From the NCBI GenBank assembly GCA_034509735.1, contig JACGWO010000007.1, positions 24,394,046 to 24,458,045 of the forward strand: a stretch of DNA of 64,000 nucleotides, written 5' to 3'. Below are positions 32,766 to 44,908 of the stretch, piece after piece. A model generated the notes under the pieces. That model was not told the origin of the DNA and made no database searches. It was given only the letters and a program-made list of their open reading frames with translations. The DNA comes from Sesamum alatum (Eukaryota > Streptophyta > Magnoliopsida > Lamiales > Pedaliaceae). A program made the position numbers and the translations under genes. Numbering within the stretch: the first letter of the stretch is position 1; each line of letters opens with the position of its first letter.

Positions 32766-34421
32766 TTGATCTTGCAAAATCTGCTTTGGTGTCATCGGAT
32801 CGAGAGTTATGGATTCCCCTTGTAGCACAAAAGAGTAACGATTTTGGAATCCATCAAGTGTTACATGCCTATCAAACTGCCATGGCCTCCCCAGCAATAT
32901 GTGGCATGCTTTCATTGGCACAATATCACAAATAACCTCATCTTTGTACCTTTTAATTGAAAACAATACCTTCACTTGCTTGGTCACCTTCAATTCGCCA
33001 CACTCATTCAACCATTGAAGCTTGTATGGACGGTGATGCTTGATAGTAGGTAGACTTAATTTTTGAACTAATTCAGTACTTGCCACATTGCAACAACTAC
33101 CACCATCAATAATCATGCTACATACCTTTCCTTGAACTTGGCAGCATGTATGGAACAAGTTTTCTCTTTGGCAATTGCCTTCCTCCATCATATGGGCACT
33201 AAGAGATCTTCTAGTAACAAGCAACTCTCCTTCTTCGGCATACTCTCCATCACCATCTTCTTGTGATGATTCCTCTTTCTCGGTGCTTTCTTCTTCGGTT
33301 TCTGACTCTCCATGATTGTTGAAGATCATTGTACGTCGGTTAAAACACTCACTTGCTATGTGTCCTCTCCCTTGGCACTTGAAACACGTTACATCACGGT
33401 ATCTTGAAGAATTAGGCTCGGGTTGTACCTTTTTGGCAGCAACTTTGTCACCATGTTTAGGATCGGCCTCCTTGAATTTTGATGTGGAAGGGGTGTCTTT
33501 CTTGGAGTTGTTCTTCCACGGACTGAATGTAGACGAGTTAGAACTCCTCCGCATAAGTCCTCTCCGCTTGAGTTGTTGTTCAACCTTGATGGATTGGTGT
33601 ACCATCTCTTCAAGTTCTACATAGTGGTGCATCTCCACAACATCGGCGATGTCACGATTGAGCCCATGCAAGAAACGAGCCATAGTTGCTTCATTGTCCT
33701 CTATGATGTTAGTTCGAATCATAGCAATCTCCATCTCTTTGTAGTACTCGTCAACACTTTTAGAACCTTGAGTAAGACGCTGGAGCTGGTTGTGAAGCTC
33801 ACGACGATAATAGGATGGAAGAAACCTCCTCCTCATGATTGCTCTAATCTCTTCCCATGTTGTGATAGGACGTTCACCATTCCTAATCCGTTCCTTTTGC
33901 ATCTGATCCCACCAAACAAGAGCATAATCGGTAAACTCAAGGGCTGCGAGTTTGACCTTTTTACCCTCCGAGTAGTTGTGGCATGAAAAGATTTGCTCAA
34001 CACGCATCTCCTATTCCAAATACGCTTCGGGATCACACTTTCCTTTAAATGAAGGAATTGTGACCTTAACTCCTCCTAGGCCACCATCTTCATCTCTAAG
34101 CCGTCTCAGTCTATCTCTTGGTCTATTCACTCTCCTTGGCCGGATGTCCTCATATTCATCTTCACCTCTTGGATCCTCCAAATACTCATTATGAACATGA
34201 TGTTGAGGCCGTGGATTGAGAGTTTGTCTTTGATTTGTAGCTCTTGGACCGGCAACTTGATCCAATCTTTCATGAAGACCTTCCAACTTCTGGTCAAGCA
34301 ACTTCTCAAGGTGTCTCACCAAGGCTTGCATATGGAATGCATCGACTCCGCCTCGTAGTGTTTCTTCCGAGTTGTTGTCATCACTTGCTTCAGCAACTCC
34401 TTTATCTCGATTTTCTATCAT
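32535..34421 (-). pseudogene. gag and protease of CRM-like element B
   Basis: Minus strand. Start MIENRDKGVAEASDDN at 34421. The N-terminal frame ends at TAG 34011-34013 right after DPEAYLE, where the family has Trp; the same frame then continues as a 490-codon stretch from 34007. That part has the capsid-like FTDYALVWWDQMQKERI, SYYRRELHNQLQRLTQGSKS, an intact CCHC knuckle (CFKCQGRGHIASEC), an acidic stretch, and the protease site MIIDGGSCCNVAST, ending LLGRPWQFDRH. It runs into the Lys/Glu linker and is cut off at the inverted junction near 32555. No RT or integrase of B is present in the window. Confidence 0.88.
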
Positions 34422-35074
34422 TTAGTAAAATTATAGGAACCTCACCAAATCCTTGCCACACTCTTTTTTTCTCTCTTTTATTTTTCCACTCGTGTTTCAC
34501 TCTTTTTTTTTTCACTCGTGTTTCACTCCTCACTTAATAAGCTCACAACTCTTGACTCTCAATGATAGTCTCACTACACTCAACACTCTCTAATCTAAAA
34601 CTTATGAAACTTGATGCTTTTATCGAGCGACTAAAAAACAAATGCCAATTATTTCCTCAACCAAGTATGTGTAGATGGATGATTCAAACTTACCCGTGGC
34701 AAGAGAATGGTCTAAAGAAGCTAGGTACAACTTGAGAAATCAAGATCGGTTGGCTTACAAGGATAGTAGCAAAGTATAGCTAGGAAACAATAAAATCTGA
34801 TTTTCTTTCTTTTTTTTTTCTTTTCAGATGGCCCCTTTTTTTCACTTTTATACTTTTTTTTGGCCTTCTTTTTTTTTTGAACGAATTTTTCTTCTTTTTT
34901 TTGGCTGCTCTTTTTTTTTCCGAGCTATTCTCTTTCTTTTTTTTTTGGTTGCTTTTTTTTTTTTTAGCTTTTCTCTTGTAGAGATAAAACTAAAGATGAC
35001 AATGGGGTACGGAAGTTTGGTGGTGTAAGATAAAAGATAGGTGGAACTTGGGGTAACCTACCGTGTCAACCGAA
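34422..35074 (-). other. untranslated leader of element B
   Basis: Between the primer site and the gag start there is no coding sequence. It is strongly A-rich on the minus strand, seen as poly-T runs on the plus strand (34800-34975). ORFs rich in Phe here are products of the T tracts. Confidence 0.7.
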
Positions 35075-35087
35075 GGCTCTGATACCA
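35075..35087 (-). other. primer binding site of element B (tRNA-iMet type)
   Basis: Minus-strand TGGTATCAGAGCC, three bases inside the LTR end at 35090, complementary to the initiator methionine tRNA 3' end. Confidence 0.85.
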
Positions 35088-35089
35088 CA

Positions 35090-35104
35090 TGATATGGTAT
35101 TGAC
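35090..35104 (-). repeat. 5' LTR of element B, inner 15 bp (split by copia)
   Basis: The terminal bases of the LTR (minus strand GTCAATACCATATCA) remain here. The other 818 bases lie at 44909-45726, displaced by the copia insertion. Total 833 bp, matching the 832-bp LTR of element A. Confidence 0.88.
35100..35104. repeat. target site duplication TTGAC (left) of copia element
   Basis: TTGAC precedes the copia LTR at 35105 and is repeated at 44904-44908 right after the second LTR. Excision of the element with one copy restores element B's LTR. Confidence 0.9.
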
Positions 35105-37336
35105 TGTTCGAATAGGTGACCAGAAAGCCAATAGGTTTGGCAATTTGTAACCTATCCGACAACTTGATGTGAATGTAATATTATTATGTGATGAATAAGA
35201 TGAGTGTTCGTCACCAATGGTACCTTCTTTGTTGCGCTCATCTTACATTTGTTAAACCGGTGTTTAACTTATATCGCAACAAAGCCCACAGACCATGGAT
35301 AACAACTCGTGCAGTTGGGCCACGCATTGGATGGTGGTCATGAAACCAACTGATTAAGAGTTGGGTCTGAAACGTTCCAAGTCGAGGACCTCGAGACAGG
35401 GCATCGAGAGTCCTATTGAGACTTGCGTCAAGAGTCGTGTTCATTGGATGAGTGTCGTGTTTCATCGGCGACAGGCGTGGGACGCCTACACGATCTTAAT
35501 GGGTTGGTTGACTGGGGTCGAGCCGATTGGACTGACTCGCGGGGATCATCATATGGAAGCCTTGGAGGCTTGGTCGGTATGATTGGTTTTCCCCGGTTCC
35601 GATAGTACGGGAGTAATCCTCAGACTTGAGGGATCATGGCAGTCGCGTGCACAGGACGGCTGTATCTTGGATCTGGCGAGAGGTAATCATTCTGTAAGAT
35701 GATTATCATAAGCCTTGTCCAGTGCAGTCAGAATGTGTAGCTAGGACGGTGGATTCCAAGAAGAGGATCCGTCCCCTGTCAGTATGTGACAGAGGTATCT
35801 CCTATGCACTCGGAGACACGTTTATGCTGTTTGAAGCTGTGGCCACAGTGGTTGGTCGAACAGGGAATGGTTTCCTGTGTCGATACAATGAAGCATACGT
35901 GGTCTCGAGTATTAAGCATAGACGCCTAGTCAAGGATGGGAACCGACGCCCAATTCCATACCCTAAACTAAGGCCGGGAGACGGTAGACGGAAGGATCGT
36001 ACCCGTACGGAATCGGCGCCTAAATGTTCACGCCAATTCACCTAGTCTCTAGTGCCATGGACCGTTGCTAGACGGCCACCCATGGTAACGGGCCCTTGTG
36101 GGACATGGGCCCAAGTCTAGCTGAGGGTGAACCTAAAGGGTCACACACAAATCATTGAGGAGGTTGAGAGATCGACTTGGAGTCAATCTCGAAGGATAAA
36201 ATAAGTAATTGGATTACTTAAGGGAAAGTCCATTGGATGGACGGGCCGATATTGTATCGGGCTTTCATTTAATCAGTAAATTAGATTTTCGATTAAATAT
36301 GAAAAATTGAGATGTTGAGACGTTGGATCTTTTAATTGGATTAAAAGATCAACGGGAATAATTTAAGTGGACATTAAATTGGATTTAATATTGGGTTCGT
36401 CGTAATTGGATTACGATAAAACCCGGTCCGTTAAATTATATCCGAGAGGAGAAATAATTCCTAATTTGGAATAGGAAGAAGTTGGACTTCTTCCCTTAAT
36501 TAAACATAGCCGACATGCTCCCTTGGAGGAAGCAAAATCAGCCATGTTGCATGCTAGGTGGTATGTTGACTTGTCTCTTTTGGAAAGAGACAAATCAACT
36601 CCAATCAAGCTCTTCCCTTTTGGTATGATTTGATCATACCATAAATTTTGGTAGGTTTGATTGAAGAATTGATGGTGATTGATTGGAATGAATCTAGACA
36701 TCCTTGGATGAACCTAGACACATTCCAATAATCACATTAATTATGTATATATATATTAGAATATACAACACCTAGCATAAGTGATTCATTATTCATCTTT
36801 TTCTAGGAAAAAGAGAAGACAAAAATCCTCTCCTCTCTCTCAAATTTTCGTGCTCCCTCCCTCTCTTACACTTGTGTTCTTCACTTGATTTTGAATCAAG
36901 AAAGAAGAACAAAGTAAGTTTAAGAGAACACTAATTCATAGTGTTCTTCTCTTAAAACCGATTCCTTCCTAAACCCGTTCTTTTCTAGCAAGAAGAATGT
37001 GTGTTTCTTCCGGTGTGGTGTGGATCACCTTTGGAGAATCCATACGTTTGGATTTCGTGAGCATTCCGGAGAAGGAACAACGCTAGTAGCCGGGAGCATA
37101 CGCTAAACAATCAAAGGTAACGGTTTATTACGCTTTGATTGATTTCATTTGTATATCTATGCCCTATGTGTTTAAATATATGTTTTAATATTTACACATC
37201 CTACATCGAACGCCCGGTTGAGCACCCAAGGGTACACCCCTTGGGATTCGCGTATTTTGAATTTGATTTAAATTTACGCAATTTCTCGCCTTTCTTGCTT
37301 CCGCTCGCGCTCCCGGGCGGATCCGCTTGTCCTTCA
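35105..37336 (+). repeat. 5' LTR of copia element (2,232 bp)
   Basis: TGTTCGAATAGG to TTGTCCTTCA. It matches 42675-44903 closely. The open frames of ~107 codons near 35722-36045 occur in both LTRs and lack protein features. TA-rich sequence near 36735-36765 may supply the TATA element. Confidence 0.94.
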
Positions 37337-37338
37337 AG

Positions 37339-37356
37339 TGGTATCAGAGCCCAGTT
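37339..37356 (+). other. primer binding site of copia element
   Basis: TGGTATCAGAGCCCAGTT starts two bases after the LTR end. It is complementary to initiator methionine tRNA over a long match. Confidence 0.9.
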
Positions 37357-39125
37357 CGATGTAAGGGGCATAGATCTATGTGTTTGGCATGATCTACTTG
37401 CTTTTAAATGGGTTTATTGGCATGTTAGATTACATAAATATATGAATAATATGATGATTCAATTGTTTGGATTTAATGGACTTTTGGCATGCTTAATTTT
37501 GTTAGATTGGATCTAAAATTGCATGCTTATTTTCAGAATAATATTAATGTTATTGTGCTGAAACAGTTTTAAAAAACAAAAAAATAAAAAATATTTTGGT
37601 CTGGTCGGCAGTGGCCGCGCGCAGGCGCCCGCTGACGCTGCGCACAGGCGCGCGCGCGCGCTGCCCTGTGCGCGCGGGCGGCCGGCCAGCACAACGGCTG
37701 GGCCGTTTTGTGCCGTTTTTCGATTTTTTCCGGAAAATTCGATTTTCTGTATTTTCTGCACAATATTCTGAAAATATGTTAATTTTGCATTTTTGATTTT
37801 GGGATAATTGGATTATTCCTTGAATTACATTTGCTTAATTAATTTGGGATTAATACATGCATTGGATGCATTGTTTAAAATGTCCATTAAATTTCAAATT
37901 TGAATTTTGCATATTATTTGTATATTTATGCTTTTGTGATGTTGGACATCACTTGGGTATTTGGAATATCCATTGGTTATTTATGCATGATTATTTGGAA
38001 TAATTATGTTATGTGAGTTGATGGAATCAACATGGGATGATCACAAAGCCCTAGACCTTGTGTATGGATGAATGAATGTTTATTTATTTTCTGTTTGGGT
38101 GGGGCCTGCGTGCCTCTTGTTTTTGGGACTATCATCTCCGTATTTTCAGCCTCATGATGTTAAGGCTTGTTTTCTTTATTACCGATGTATTACTTTCAGT
38201 TGTAATGAGAGTAGATAGGATTGCTGAGGTTTCAATTTTAACAAGCAATTGGAGTCGGAGACCCCAAGGAGGAGCATCAAGGCGTGAAACAAGAAGAACT
38301 TCAAGGCCCATTGGAATGACAATGGGTTTATTATTATTGTAATAATTTAGGACCACCCTAGACAGACCATAGACTCACTGCGGGCTCAGTGGGTCGCATA
38401 GGTTGGGCTTGTGATCATCCTAACAGGGGTATGCTATGTTTTCTGCATGCGGCGTATTTATTTATCGCTTTAAATATTGGATATTTATGCATGCTAAAAC
38501 ACAATAATGTGATGAGGTCTCGGTCATACACAAACTCTCATTTGGTTGGACCAAATTAAATATTAGGCCCAGAACGGACTTGGATCGAAATGGTATTTTG
38601 GTCTGTCCGAGCCTTCCATCCACAGCAATGTGGTGAGGAAGCTACCACTACCCAAGTGTGGTCTCACGAGTCGTGGCACACTTGGACTAGGGGAAAGCTG
38701 CACTATTGTTGTGAACAAAAAGACTGCGCTCGTTGTTTCCCCGTCTCACGAGTCATGGGGGGCAACAGTTTGAGGCATGATTTGGTTGATGGGTTGGGCC
38801 CAACACTGAGTAACATGGTTCGCTTGGAGTCCTTGGGACCATGTGAATAGATGAGGCAAAAATATCTTGGGAATCTCATTGGATGAGAATGATATTGGAT
38901 ATCTCCCACAAGGTCTTCTTCATGTGAATCGTAAAAGCGGGGCATGGAGATTACGCTTGTGGATCCCAAGCCCACTAGGAAATGGTTTCCCGAAACTCCG
39001 CTTGAGAGTGGCGGACTTTCGTATAAATAATGGGAGGGTTAAAGACTAAAAGACCAAGTCTTCAACTTGAACAATAATATTACCATCATCTGCTAATTTC
39101 TACTTTACATTTCATTAATGTAGAT
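37357..39125 (+). other. copia untranslated leader, with a GC-rich patch
   Basis: 1.77 kb without a credible gene. From about 37605 to 37710 there is a sharp GC-rich patch with CG dinucleotide runs (GGCGCGCGCGCGCGCT), surrounded by AT-rich sequence. The remainder is non-coding text between the primer site and gag. ORFs crossing the patch are low complexity (Ala/Arg) on both strands. Confidence 0.75.
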
Positions 39126-40075
39126 ATGTCTAAGAACCCGTTAACTATGATTCTTGAGACTAACAAATTCAACGGAACGAACTACTCGGACTGGTTGAGA
39201 AACCTGAGGATTGTCCTCGGTTTCGAGAACCAAGGCTACGTCTTGGACGAGCCGCCACCGAGCGACTTACCGGAGGGGTCCACGCCTGAAGAATGTTTGA
39301 CGTTCGAGAAATGGCATGAGGACAACCGGAAAGTACGCAGTATCATACTGGCTTCGATGTCTAACGACATCCAGAAGCAGTATGAGAGGCTGGACAACGT
39401 CTCCGCCATAATGCTCCGCATGAACGAGGTTTATGCGGTTCCGGATAGGCATATTAGATATGCCGCCACAAAAGCATTCTTTGGCACCAAGCACACTGAA
39501 GGAGCGTCTGTACAGAGTCATGGGTCAAGATGCTCTCCCTAGTGGAGAAACTCGAGGACCTTAAAGCTGGGCTTAACAATGACACGTACATTGACGTGAT
39601 CCTCCAGTCGCTTCCTCCATCCTATGACCCGTTTGTTGTAAACTACAACATGAACGGACTTGAGAAGTCTATTCATGAGTTGATCAACATGCTGGTCCAA
39701 TACGAGGCAACGACCCACAAGTCGGCGCTGGCGGTATTGATAGGAGAGGCTTCAACCTCCAAGGCGAATGGCAAGAGGGCCGGACGCTGGAAGAGGAAGA
39801 AGGGCAAAGGGAAGACGGTTGTGGCCCCTGCTCACGCTCCGGGCGTCCCTGTTGCTCCGGTTGGACCGAGCAAAGGGAAAGGGAAGGCCCGTGGTTCTCA
39901 GCGGTCCAAGGCAAATGATGTCTGCATGCATTGCCAAGGGAAAGGGCATTGGAAGAGGGAGTGCCCACAACTCCTCTCCAACCCAGGTGTGTTTGTGGTT
40001 GAAGTTAATATGATTACTAATTCTGCTTCATGGGTATTGGATACCTACCGGGTGTGGTGCTCACATCTGCAATGA
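39126..40075 (+). pseudogene. copia gag with zinc knuckle, start of protease (frameshifted)
   Basis: Starts at ATG 39126 (MSKNPLTMILETNKFNGTNY), 5' of which only leader is seen. Capsid text includes YSDWLRNLRIVLGFENQGYV and HEDNRKVRSIILASMS. A one-base shift near 39510 moves to the frame with SLVEKLEDLKAGLNNDTYID, a basic stretch, and the CCHC knuckle CMHCQGKGHWKREC (about 39920). The protease begins SASWVLDT near 40030, but a small net insertion there breaks the active-site Asp-Thr-Gly and frame. Gag would form the virus-like particle of the element. Confidence 0.87.
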
Positions 40076-40080
40076 TCTGC

Positions 40081-41628
40081 AGGCACTGCAAAGAAGCAGA
40101 AGGCTAACCAAGGATGAGATGATCCTGAGGCTAGGCGATGGCAAGGCCGTTGCTGCGGAGGCCGTAGGATCAATAGAGTTAGCCATTAGTAATCATGTTA
40201 GGATTGTACTGAACGACTGTTTCTATGTACCTAGCATGATTAAAAACATTGTTTCCATCCCGGTCCTTGATAAGGAGGGATATGAATTTACCATCAATAA
40301 AAACGGTTTTTTTCATTATCAAAGATGGTATTTCTCATCTGCTTGGTATATTGGTCAACGGTCTGTACATACTTCAACAGTCTAATTGGATTATGACTGC
40401 AGAACACAAACGAAAACGTGATGATCATAATAACGCACAGATATGGCATGCGAGGTTAGGTCATATCTCTAAAGATAGGATAAGAAGGTTGGTGGACTCA
40501 AAGAGTCTAGAAATAGACGATTTGGACAACCTACCGACCTGCGAATCCTGTCTAAAGGGAAAGATGACCAAGAAACCCTTTGTTGGACAAAGTATGCTAG
40601 CCAGTGGTCTGTTGGATTTGATCCATACAGATGTCTGTGGTCCGCTAAATACTCAGGCTAGAGGTGGGTACTCGTACTTCATAACCTTTACCGATGATCA
40701 CTCACGGTATGGTTATGTTTACCTGATGAGGTACAAGTCTGAAGCATTTGTAAGGTTTAAAGAATACAGACTTGAAGTAGAGAACCAAACCGGTCGAAAG
40801 ATCAAAGCCCTTCGGTCGGACCGAGGTGGAGAGTATTTGAGTGTTGAGTTTACTGATTATCTAAAAGAGAATGGGATTTTCTCTCAGTGGACCCCTCCTG
40901 GAACACCGCAGCTTAATGGTGTGTCTGAAAGGAGGAATCGGACCTTGTTGGACATGGTCCGATCCATGATGAGTTTTACCGAACTACCCCTTTCCTTCTG
41001 GGGATACGCCCTTGAGACGGCGGTCAAAGTTTTGAACTTGGCGCCATCTAAAAAGGTATCCCAGACGCCATATGAGATATGGCATGGCAAGCCTGCCTCC
41101 TACAAATACTTGAAAGTGTGGGGTTGCCCCGCATATGTCAAGAGATTAGTGGGAGATAAACTGGACTCGAGGTCTAGTTTATGCAGGTTCATCGGCTATC
41201 CGAAAGAAACTGTAGGGTATTATTTCTATGATCCCTCCGAGCAAAAGGTTTTTGTCTTGCGAAATGCAGTGTTCTTGGAAAAGGGTTTTCCATCGGATAG
41301 TCGACGCGATGAGGTGCTCCTTGAGGAATCAAGTGAGGAACCCCAAGAGGCAGCAGTGACATCTGAGCCTGAAGTTCCCACTGATATTGTTCCAGTCCTC
41401 CGTAGGTCGGCCAGAGTATCCCATGCACCTGATAGGTATGGATTTCTGGGCCTGACCAGTCAGTTGGATAATGATCCAAAGACGTACGGAGAAGCGATGT
41501 CGGACATCGATTCGGACAAATGGCTTGAGGCCATGAAATCCGAGATGGACTCGATGGGTACAAACAAGGTTTGGACCCTAGCAGATCCACCAAAAGGGTT
41601 AAACCCGAAGCTGGAACATACGTTTTGA
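40081..41628 (+). pseudogene. copia protease end, integrase and RT start (frameshifted)
   Basis: The first frame (to 40310) holds the rest of protease (MILRLGDGKAVAAEAVG, FYVPSMIKNIVSIPVLDKEG). A shift near 40310 leads to a 459-codon frame with the integrase: zinc finger HARLGH and CESCLKGK, then HTDVCGPL (Asp), LRSDRGGEYLS (Asp) and LNGVSERRNRTLLDM (Glu). All three catalytic residues and the HHCC residues are present. After the GKP domain (YEIWHGKPASYKYLKVWGCP) comes the acidic linker and the first RT residues (MDSMGTNKVWTLADPPKG). The frame ends at the RT deletion near 41618. Confidence 0.88.
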
Positions 41629-42292
41629 TGAAGTCATACGGGGATATGATTTCATCAAGAACGAGTCCGATCCTTGTGTATACAAGAAGATCAGTGGGAG
41701 CTCAGTTGCGTTTCTGGTGCTTTACGAGGATGACATCTTGCTCATTGGGAATGATGCTAAGATGTTGGGTACCACTAAAGCTTGGCTGTCAATGCAATTC
41801 TCCATGAAGGATATGGGCGAGGCATCCTACATCCTTGGCATCAAGATCTACAGGGATAGATCTAGAAGGATGTTAGGAATGGCCCAGTCCTCGTACATTG
41901 AGAAAGTCTTGAAGAGATTCAAGATGGAGAACTCAAAACGAGGATTCCTTCCTATGAGGCATGGAATTAAGATATCCAAGAAGCAGTCTCCTAAGACTGA
42001 TGAGGAGCTTAAAAGGATGTTGGACATCCCCTATGCTTCAGCCGTAGGCAGCATACAGTATGCTGTTCAATGCACTAGACCTGATGTGGCTTTCGCTTTG
42101 AGCGTAACTAGCCGATATCACTGGAGTGCAGTCAAGACTAAGGACATGTTCTTGATCTACGGCGGTGGAGGGTTGATACTGGAAGGCTATAGCGACGCTA
42201 GCTTCCAGTCGAATGACGATGATGCCAAGTCTCAGTATGGTTTTGTATTTAGACTAAATGGTGGCGTGGTTACTTGGAAGAGTTCCAAATAG
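41618..42292 (+). pseudogene. copia RT C-terminal half (N-terminal half deleted)
   Basis: From SWNIRFDEVIRGYDFIKN (about 41615) the RT continues with DPCVYKK, the catalytic pair in LYEDDILLIGND (YEDD instead of the usual YVDD), EASYILGIKIYRDRS and ASAVGSIQYAVQCTRPDVAFAL. The fingers region between LADPPKG and SWNIRF is gone, roughly 120 residues by comparison with the family, so no active enzyme can form. RNase H starts after a second shortening at TSRYHWSAVKTKDMFLIYG. Confidence 0.87.
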
Positions 42293-42660
42293 GCTACCAC
42301 GACGGACTCCACCATAGAGTTTTGAATACATAGCGGCTTTGGAAGCTGCTAAGGAGTGGTTTGGTTGATGAGCTACATCCAAGGGTTGGATGTAGTACCT
42401 AGCATTGCTAATCCTGTAATTATCTTTTATGATAACAAAGGGGCGATAGCGCTAGCAAAGGAACCGAGATCTCATCACGATCCAAGCATATTCTTAGACG
42501 CTACCATCTCTTAGAGAGATGGATAGCAGGAGTGACGTTCGATTGGACAGAGTCACCTCCGCAGAAAACATAGCAGATCCACTTGCTAAGCCCATGTCGC
42601 AAGTTGCCCATACTCACCTTCTGAATAAGAGGTTCGAGGTCAATGGGTGATTGGCTTTAG
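42140..42660 (+). pseudogene. copia RNase H remnant
   Basis: RNase H text: LEGYSDASFQSNDDDAKSQY and FVFRLNGGVVTWKSSK to a TAG at 42290. Thereafter shifted frames read IFYDNKGAIALAKEPRSHHD and HLRRKH-type text. Several stops and one-base shifts show decay. It ends at the purine tract GGTCAAGTGGGAGAT directly before the second LTR. Confidence 0.82.
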
Positions 42661-42674
42661 GTCAAGTGGGAGAT
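42660..42674 (+). other. polypurine tract of copia element
   Basis: GTCAAGTGGGAGAT directly before the LTR start TGTTGGAATAGG. The same tract stands before the copia LTR at 21765. Confidence 0.85.
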
Positions 42675-44903
42675 TGTTGGAATAGGTGACCAGAAAGCCA
42701 ATAGGTTTGGCATTTGTAACCTATCCGACAACTTGATGTGAATGTAATATTATTATGTGATGAATAAGATGAGTGTTCGTCACCAATGGTACCTTCTTTG
42801 TTGCGCTCATCTTACATTTGTTAAACCGGTGTTTAACTTATATCGCAACAAAGCCCACAGACCATGGATACCAACTCGTGCAGTTGGGCCACGCATTGGA
42901 TGGTGGTCATGAAACCAACTGATTAAGAGTTGGGTCTGAAACGTTCCAAGTCGAGGACCTCGAGACAAGGCATCGAGAGTCCTATTGAGACTTGCGTCAA
43001 GAGTCGTGTTCATTGGATGAGTGCCGTGTTTCATCGGCGACAGGCGTGGGACGCCTACACGATCTTGATGGGTTGGTCGACTGGGGTCGAGCCGATTGGA
43101 CTGACTCGCGGGGATCATCATATGGAAGCCTTGGAGGCTTGGTCGGTATGATTGGTTTTCCCCGGTTCCGATAGTACGGGAGTAATCCTCAGACTTGAGG
43201 GATCATGGCAGTCGCGTGCACAGGACGACTGTATCTTGGATCTGGCAAGAGGTAATCATTCTGTAAGATGATTATCATAAGCCTTGTCAAGTGCAGTCAG
43301 AATGTGTAGCGAGGACGGTGGATTCCAAGAAGAGGATCCGTCCCCTGTCAGTATGTGACAGAGGTATCTCCTATGCACTCGGAGACACGTTCATGCTGTT
43401 TGAAGCTGTGGCCACAGTGGTTGGTCGAACAGGGAATGGTTTCCTGTGTCGACACAATGAAGCATACGTGGTCTCGAGTATTAAGCATAGATGCCTAGTC
43501 AAGGATGGGAACCGACGCCCAATTCCATACCCTAGACTAAGGCCGGGAGACGGTAGACGGAAGGATCGTACCCGTACGGAATCGGCGCCTAAATGTTCAC
43601 GCCAATTCACCTAGTCTCTAGTGCCATGGACCGTTGCTAGACGGCCACCCATGGTAACGGGCCCTTGTGGGACACGGGCCCAAGTCTAGCTGAGGGTGAA
43701 CCTAAAGGGTCACACACAAATCACTGAGGAGGTTGAGAGATCGACTTGGAGTCAATCTCGAAGGATAAAAATAAGTAATTGGATTACTTAAGGGAAAGTC
43801 CATTGGATGGACGGGCCGATATTGTATCGGGCTTTCATTTAATCGGTAAATTGGATTTTCGATTAAATATGAAAAGTTGAGATGTTGAGACGTTGGATCT
43901 TTTAATTGGATTAAAAGATCAACGGGAATAATTTAAGTGGACATTAAATTTGATTTAATATTGGGTTCGTCGTAATTGGATTACGATAAAACCCGGTCCG
44001 TTAAATTATACCCGAGAGGAGAAATAATTCCTAATTTGGAATAGGAAGAAGTTGGACTTCTTCCCTTAATTAAACATAGCCGACATGCTCCCTTGGAGGA
44101 AGCAAAATCAGCCATGTTGCATGCTAGGTGGTATGTTGACTTGTCTCTTTGGAAAGAGACAAATCAACTCCAATCAAGCTCTTCCCTTTTGGTATGATTT
44201 GATCATACCATAAATTTTTGGTAGGCTTGATTGAAGAATTGATGGTGATTGATTGGAATGAATCTAGACATCCTTGGATGAACCTAGACACATTCCAATA
44301 ATCACATTAATTATGTATATATATTAGAATATACAACACCTAGCATAAGTGATTCATTATTCATCTTTTTCTAGGAAAAAGAGAAGACAAAAATCCTCTC
44401 CTCTCTCTCAAAATTTCATGCTCCCTCCCTCTCTTACACTTGTGTTCTTCACTTGATTTTGAATCAAGAAGAAGAACAAAGTAAGTTTAAGAGAACACTA
44501 ATTCATAGTGTTCTTCTCTTTAAACCGATTTCTTCCTAAACCCGTTCTTTTCTAGCAAGAAGAACGTGTGTTTTCTTCCGGTGTGGTGTGGATCACCTTT
44601 GGAGAATCCATACGTTTGGATTTCGTGAGCATTCCGGAGAAGGAACAACGCTAGTAGCCGGGAGCATACGCTAAACAATCAAAGGTAACGGTTTTATTAC
44701 GCTTTGATTGATTTCATTTGTATATCTATGCCCCATGTGTTTAAATATATGTTTTAATATTTACACATCCTACATCGAACGCCCGGTTGAGCACCCAAGG
44801 GTACCCCTTGGGATTCGCGTATTTTGAATCTGATTTAAATTTACGCAATTTCTCGCCTTTCTCGCTTCCGCTCGCGCTCCCGGGCGGATCCGCTTGTCCT
44901 TCA
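42675..44903 (+). repeat. 3' LTR of copia element (2,229 bp)
   Basis: TGTTGGAATAGG to TTGTCCTTCA, colinear with 35105-37336. It is followed by the right target duplication TTGAC. Confidence 0.94.
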
Positions 44904-44908
44904 TTGAC

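Larger units (their letters stand above)
35105..44903 (+). mobile_element. Ty1/copia element, full length, internally deleted
   Basis: 9.8 kb with two 2.23-kb LTRs, TTGAC duplications, iMet-type primer site, long leader, gag, integrase, RT, RNase H remnant and purine tract. The order integrase before RT marks copia. The two LTRs differ by a few dozen substitutions and indels counted by eye, so it is one of the younger insertions here. It cannot be autonomous as read: the protease site is disrupted, RT lacks its N-terminal half, RNase H is shortened, and gag is frameshifted. I do not assign a copia lineage. Confidence 0.93.

Noticed and set aside
35722..36045. 107-codon plus-strand ORF, repeated at 43291-43614
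   Set aside because: It lies in both copies of a copia LTR, is opposed by an equally open minus-strand frame, and has no domain-like features. Its duplication follows from the LTR pair.
37569..37796. Ala/Arg-rich ORFs in three frames
   Set aside because: They come from the GC-rich patch of the copia leader, with open frames on both strands.
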